From the NCBI RefSeq assembly GCF_001039355.2, contig NW_019774103.1:393292-457291 (forward strand): a stretch of DNA of 64,000 nucleotides, in the 5' to 3' direction. Positions 60,801 to 64,000 of the stretch are shown piece after piece (positions within the stretch are counted from its first letter, which is position 1; each line of letters opens with the position of its first letter). Source of the DNA: Lingula anatina (lineage: Eukaryota > Brachiopoda > Lingulata > Lingulida > Lingulidae). Both the position numbers and the translations under genes were made by a program. Below the pieces are notes generated by a model. It made no database searches. It saw only the letters and a program-made list of their open reading frames with translations, and was not told the origin of the DNA.

Positions 60801-62901
60801 ATTCAGAGCCAATACAAGAGCAGGCCCCTGCAGGAGAGCAGATAAACAGTATAAACTAAAGTAGACCCGACTTCCCTGTATAAAAATAAATAAAGAGTTC
60901 AAATTTGAACTCATTATTATCACAAGGAACAAAAGCAGTGACGTCATAGTAAGACACATCAATCTTTTAACATTTTTAACATATGGCAGCTGCAGCATCT
61001 GTGTTTAGTTTGCATCAGATCTCCTGCTTTATATTACAGTAGGGCAACAATCTATACTAAGAAGTATGACTGGTATTCTTCTAGGAATCCAACACTGAAG
61101 TGCTTGTAGGGTAAAAAATTTTCCTGCTACTAACCAACCAATAGATAGTTCGTGTAAATTAACTTAATTGGTTATGACTTCCAACTCTCCTTCTTTGTTA
61201 AGTTTTTCCCACTGCTAATTGTCTTAAAATAAACAAAGCATCAAGGAATCTAAAATTCTGTCAAAAGCCCTGAAATTCATTTGAACAAGGATTCATCGCA
61301 TACTTATAGATTCTTGACATCATAAAAAATAAATTAACAGTGCCATTTGTGGTGTGCTGTCAGATCGTACTACTGAAAGACTGTACTTTCATTTTATGTA
61401 CTTACAATAGGATCTGCATTTTTAATGAGTCTGACAACCCTTAATGTTTCTTCGCCTTCCTCAGGCTGGGGGGATATCTGGTCCCAGTAGGACATCTCTT
61501 CTTCTGGCACAGGCTCTGCTGGGGACACCTCACTTTGAGCAATTCCGTCATGGGCTGTCAGAAGACCCTGGAAAGAAAGTGATGGGAACATTTTCCTTTT
61601 ATTCTGTTGATTAAATTATACTGAAATTTGACCCAAATTTTGTACAATACATGTCAATTCTGTTGCCTAGTGCTTCCAAGTGAATCTCAGATAACATCGT
61701 ATTGAAAAAAAAATTGTTTCTAAGATTTTGATATGTGATATTTGATATATGATGAAGTACTTATCAAATTATGAAAAACCACCCTCTTGCTTCAATGTAA
61801 GTGCTAAATTGCCCATTATTCAGGAGCCAGAATCCAGCCTAATACACATTGCAGCAAACTAATCCCACAAATCTACAATTTCCTACAATGAAATCCTGAC
61901 AGATTGGTGCATATTTCTGTTAATTCCATTACTTTACATTAAGTTGAATATACATAGGCTGATATAGACTATACTGTAACTCTGAAATATTCTCTTCTTA
62001 TCACTGCAGTAATCAGCCTAGCAGCAGGCCCAAGTGCACACTCCCTCTTCATATTTGAAATAATTCATTAAACCTTCCAAAGATTTCCTTTAGACTACTA
62101 ACATGTATAATGAATTTGAACACAAGTAGCTTGAAATATTAAGTACTGTATTTGTACAGAACAGGTCTAAAAGAAACAAGGGCTAAATACAAGGGCCTGT
62201 TAACATCAGGTGTAACTTTGATTTGAAAACCATTGAACTTGAAATATTTTTGTGCCCAAGCTGAACCTGATGTGAGCAGGCCTTCACAGTGCCCTACAGT
62301 CATAAAGCAGCTGAAACTCATCTGTCTGCATGGGTTGAGTCAGTTATATCGGTGACCTGTAATAATTCCCTCCCTGAGTAGGTACCCGATACTTAAAACA
62401 TTTTAGGCATGGTGCAAACTCCAAAAATTATGAGATCACTTTAATGGACTTTTGTAAGATTCCTGCTCCTTTTTACCCCTTGGGCCATCAAAACTGCACT
62501 AGTACAGGGCACCTGCTAATCTGATATAAAATACAGACAAGAAGGATCTCTGTGGCAGAAAAGTAATTCCAAGTAAAATACTCAGTGAGAATCCCACCAC
62601 ATTCTGCTTACCTGAACTTCATATCTGCTCAGAATTTGTAGCAATTCTAAGGCCTCTGGGTGCTGCACACCTTGTAGTGAATCCGCCACGTCGTGCGATA
62701 TTTCGTGAGCATTTTTACAGGCAGGGGTGAGGGGGGCGCGTGGAGAGGACGCCACCTCGACAACTTTCTGATGCACTCTGACGGCCTCTTGAAACTGGCT
62801 GTTGAGAAAAAGACTGCGCAAAAATGTGATGTCGGTCTGGTTCTCTGCCGCCTGTAGCTTACTCTGTATGTGGTTCAAGGACTGGAAAAGTTCCTCTACA
62901 C
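46151..62901 (-). CDS. MPP5: PALS1/MPP5 MAGUK scaffold (5' exons off window)
   Basis: Ten exons on one path give 555 residues and a stop: 62612-62901, 61406-61567, 55817-55892, 54178-54341, 53715-53914, 48970-49091, 48309-48470, 47201-47403, 46827-46937, 46151-46330. PALS1 links Crumbs and PATJ at epithelial apical junctions. L27 region: [15 protein letters not shown] to [62 protein letters not shown]3: [48 protein letters not shown] basic HOOK ([17 protein letters not shown]) precedes the guanylate kinase-like domain ([53 protein letters not shown]), whose P-loop is degenerate as usual in MAGUKs. The N-terminal part before the L27 exon lies beyond the right edge. Confidence 0.96.
48772..48856. 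repeat. (TA)n microsatellite
   Basis: About 42 TA units in a PALS1 intron. Confidence 0.96.
49262..49645. repeat. ~190-bp overlap repeated on both sides of a single N
   Basis: TTTGATCTCAGACGAGAGCT ... ATACATCTGTTATTGCT precedes the N at 49456 and repeats directly after it with one clear change. It is an unmerged contig overlap. Confidence 0.85.
49808..53642 (-). repeat. Duplicated PALS1 segment A (PDZ and SH3 exons)
   Basis: Matches 53645-57493 with scattered substitutions and small indels. It ends at the single N at 53643. Confidence 0.92.
49884..52081 (-). pseudogene. MPP5: Second copy of PALS1 PDZ and SH3 exons
   Basis: Exons 52006-52081, 50345-50508 and 49884-50083 duplicate those at 55817-55892, 54178-54341 and 53715-53914. 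The exon peptides are the same and the splice sites are intact. Joining them after the first set would break the frame: the SH3 exon ends two bases into a codon, whereas the PDZ exon starts at a codon boundary. A PDZ-SH3-PDZ-SH3 protein is therefore not encoded. Either set alone fits. An unmerged haplotype is the simplest reading. Confidence 0.85.
53643..53643. other. Single-N assembly join
   Basis: It separates the two copies of the PALS1 PDZ-SH3 segment. Sequence to the left stops inside a word (AAATAGCCTTTTC) that continues at 57493 in the other copy. Confidence 0.85.
53645..57493 (-). repeat. Duplicated PALS1 segment B (PDZ and SH3 exons)
   Basis: Second copy of 49808-53642. It continues without break into 57494 onward, so this copy is the one linked to the upstream L27 exons. 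Confidence 0.92.
57615..60473. repeat. Intronic duplicate flanking an assembly gap
   Basis: 57615-58613 and 59475-60473 are almost the same sequence (CAACTTTTAACCTGCTAAAA ... CTCTCACTAC then poly-T), on either side of the N run 58614-59474. The poly-T is probably where reads failed, and the two flanks are the same locus placed twice. There are no exons inside. Confidence 0.9.
58614..59474. other. Assembly gap (861 N)
   Basis: A run of N inside a PALS1 intron, between two copies of the same ~1-kb sequence. Its true length may be zero or negative. Confidence 1.
60449..60487. repeat. Poly-T followed by poly-G tract
   Basis: A T run of about 26 bases is followed by 13 G in a PALS1 intron. A second G run lies near 60710. 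Confidence 0.9.
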
Positions 62902-64000
62902 CTGAAATAAGTCAAGGTGAAAGGTAAACCATGGCTGTGTTTAGTTTTCTTTAATTGAGAGAATGAGTGATAACCAAGGGATCACTCATACTGAACTTAC
63001 TTGTAATCTAAAACCTCCAGCCCTTGAAACTAACAAATGTCTCAAGAGGTAAAATATAACATCTGGTTTTCATATTAGACCCAAAGAGTCATGGCTTTTA
63101 ATGGTTTTATGAACCACTGTTACTAAGGGAGTTTTTCTTTCAAGATATGTAAACAAGTGGTATTTTTGGTAATATATATATCAGTTTAATGTAAGTTTAA
63201 TATTGGGTAACTGCTAAGAAAAGCTGAAGCATAAAGAACATCTGTAGAAATAATATACAAAAGTACAATGCCTGTAAACATTGTTCTAATGAAATTGTAG
63301 CTGATCTCGATTCATTTTGATTGCTAAATAAACACATATGCTGTGTGTAGTGGTGGTTGGGGGGGGGGAGAGAGATGACATCAGCTACTTGTAGACAGAA
63401 ATCTAAGGTTTTAGCACTGTAAGTAGAATCTAAATACCCTGTATGGACCAAATTTTGCTTGAGTTGTATGACGACCATCTCTGAATAACACTTGAATAAC
63501 AAGCATTTGTTTTTCAGAGAGAACACACGATTCTCTCTGCACCAGTCCTCACAGGGACAAAGATTTTAACAGTGAAATAAGTGCCACAATTTCCTCCCTA
63601 TGGCCAATTTCTCAAGTACCATGTCCCTGTACAAATGTTGTTATCCAACTAACATACATCACTGGGTGAGCTCTATACATAGCATGGTGTTCTTTGAACC
63701 TGGCAGGAGACATCCTGATGAGAGCCCAAGATTTATGAAATATATCCGCTTCTCAAAACATCTCTTAAATCTCTGTCTAAGGGCAAACCAGGGTACATAT
63801 GGGAAGTAGACTAACAAGTTGTCTCAACCAATGGGTTTGATTTTCATATCTTTCTCATGCAGAAAACTATTCCAGTTTTTACTATCCACTTGCTACTATC
63901 CACAGGAATACCAATGGCATGAAATTGCACGAGGTAAAGAATAGCCATTTTAAAGCAATGCACCCTGATAAGTAAAACATGGTGACTAATATCAACATTT
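62902..64000. other. PALS1 intron, no exon recognised
   Basis: Non-coding, with a G run at 63360-63368. No frame resembles the conserved N-terminal part of PALS1, so the next upstream exon is beyond the window. Confidence 0.6.

Noticed and set aside
1-64000. tRNA or rRNA genes
   Set aside because: I looked for A/B-box-like pairs with cloverleaf stems and for conserved rRNA words and saw none I could support. A tRNAscan or Infernal run would be decisive.

Overview
The window is nuclear DNA from an intron-rich, AT-rich animal genome. Genes are split into short exons with GT-AG junctions and are separated by MITEs, microsatellites and a DNA transposon. The exon proteins are close to vertebrate orthologues. 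Repeats rich in AGGTCA, together with the base composition, suggest a marine lophotrochozoan, most likely a mollusc. That placement is an inference. The sequence also looks like a draft assembly of a very heterozygous individual. It has two long N runs (22004-22827, 58614-59474) and four single-N joins (8376, 41259, 49456, 53643). Three of the single-N joins and the second N run are flanked by near-identical duplicated sequence.

Layout, left to right. 226-3011 (-) is the 5' part of the listerin gene (LTN1, ribosome quality control). It is divergent from the first exon of an NT5DC1-like 5'-nucleotidase gene (3373-3459, +). 3716-9144 holds a palindromic MITE, a decayed LINE reverse transcriptase, and a 4.25-kb DNA transposon with terminal inverted repeats of about 490 bp. 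The transposon carries one intact 855-codon ORF with transposase-like acidic motifs. Immediately beyond it lies an isolated first exon of a glutamine-dependent NAD synthetase gene (9060-9144, -). 9.2-16.5 kb is mostly decayed repeats with one possible unknown exon. 16511-20916 (-) is the synthetase and C-terminal part of NADSYN1. 23672-26499 (+) is a six-exon cysteine-rich CXC-type protein I cannot name. 28509-30111 (-) is a single-exon UDP-glucuronosyltransferase whose frame is broken at its signature motif. 33830-40363 (+) is a complete TRNT1 (CCA-adding enzyme) gene, followed by a second copy of its 3' half (41475-43842). 46151-62901 (-) is PALS1/MPP5 (L27-PDZ-SH3-guanylate kinase scaffold), whose PDZ and SH3 exons appear twice.

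The genes are unrelated housekeeping and cell-polarity genes, not an operon or a system. The item most like an undescribed system is the transposon at 4615-8868, which has long inverted repeats, a symmetric 12-bp palindrome near each end, a D...D...D protein core and a Tudor-like C-terminus. It contains a single-N assembly join and lacks a visible target-site duplication. The genes on its two sides are each cut off after exon 1, so a misjoin through the transposon must be excluded first. The duplicated TRNT1 and PALS1 segments are best explained as unmerged haplotypes. They usefully expose a Harbinger-like MITE insertion beside its empty site.
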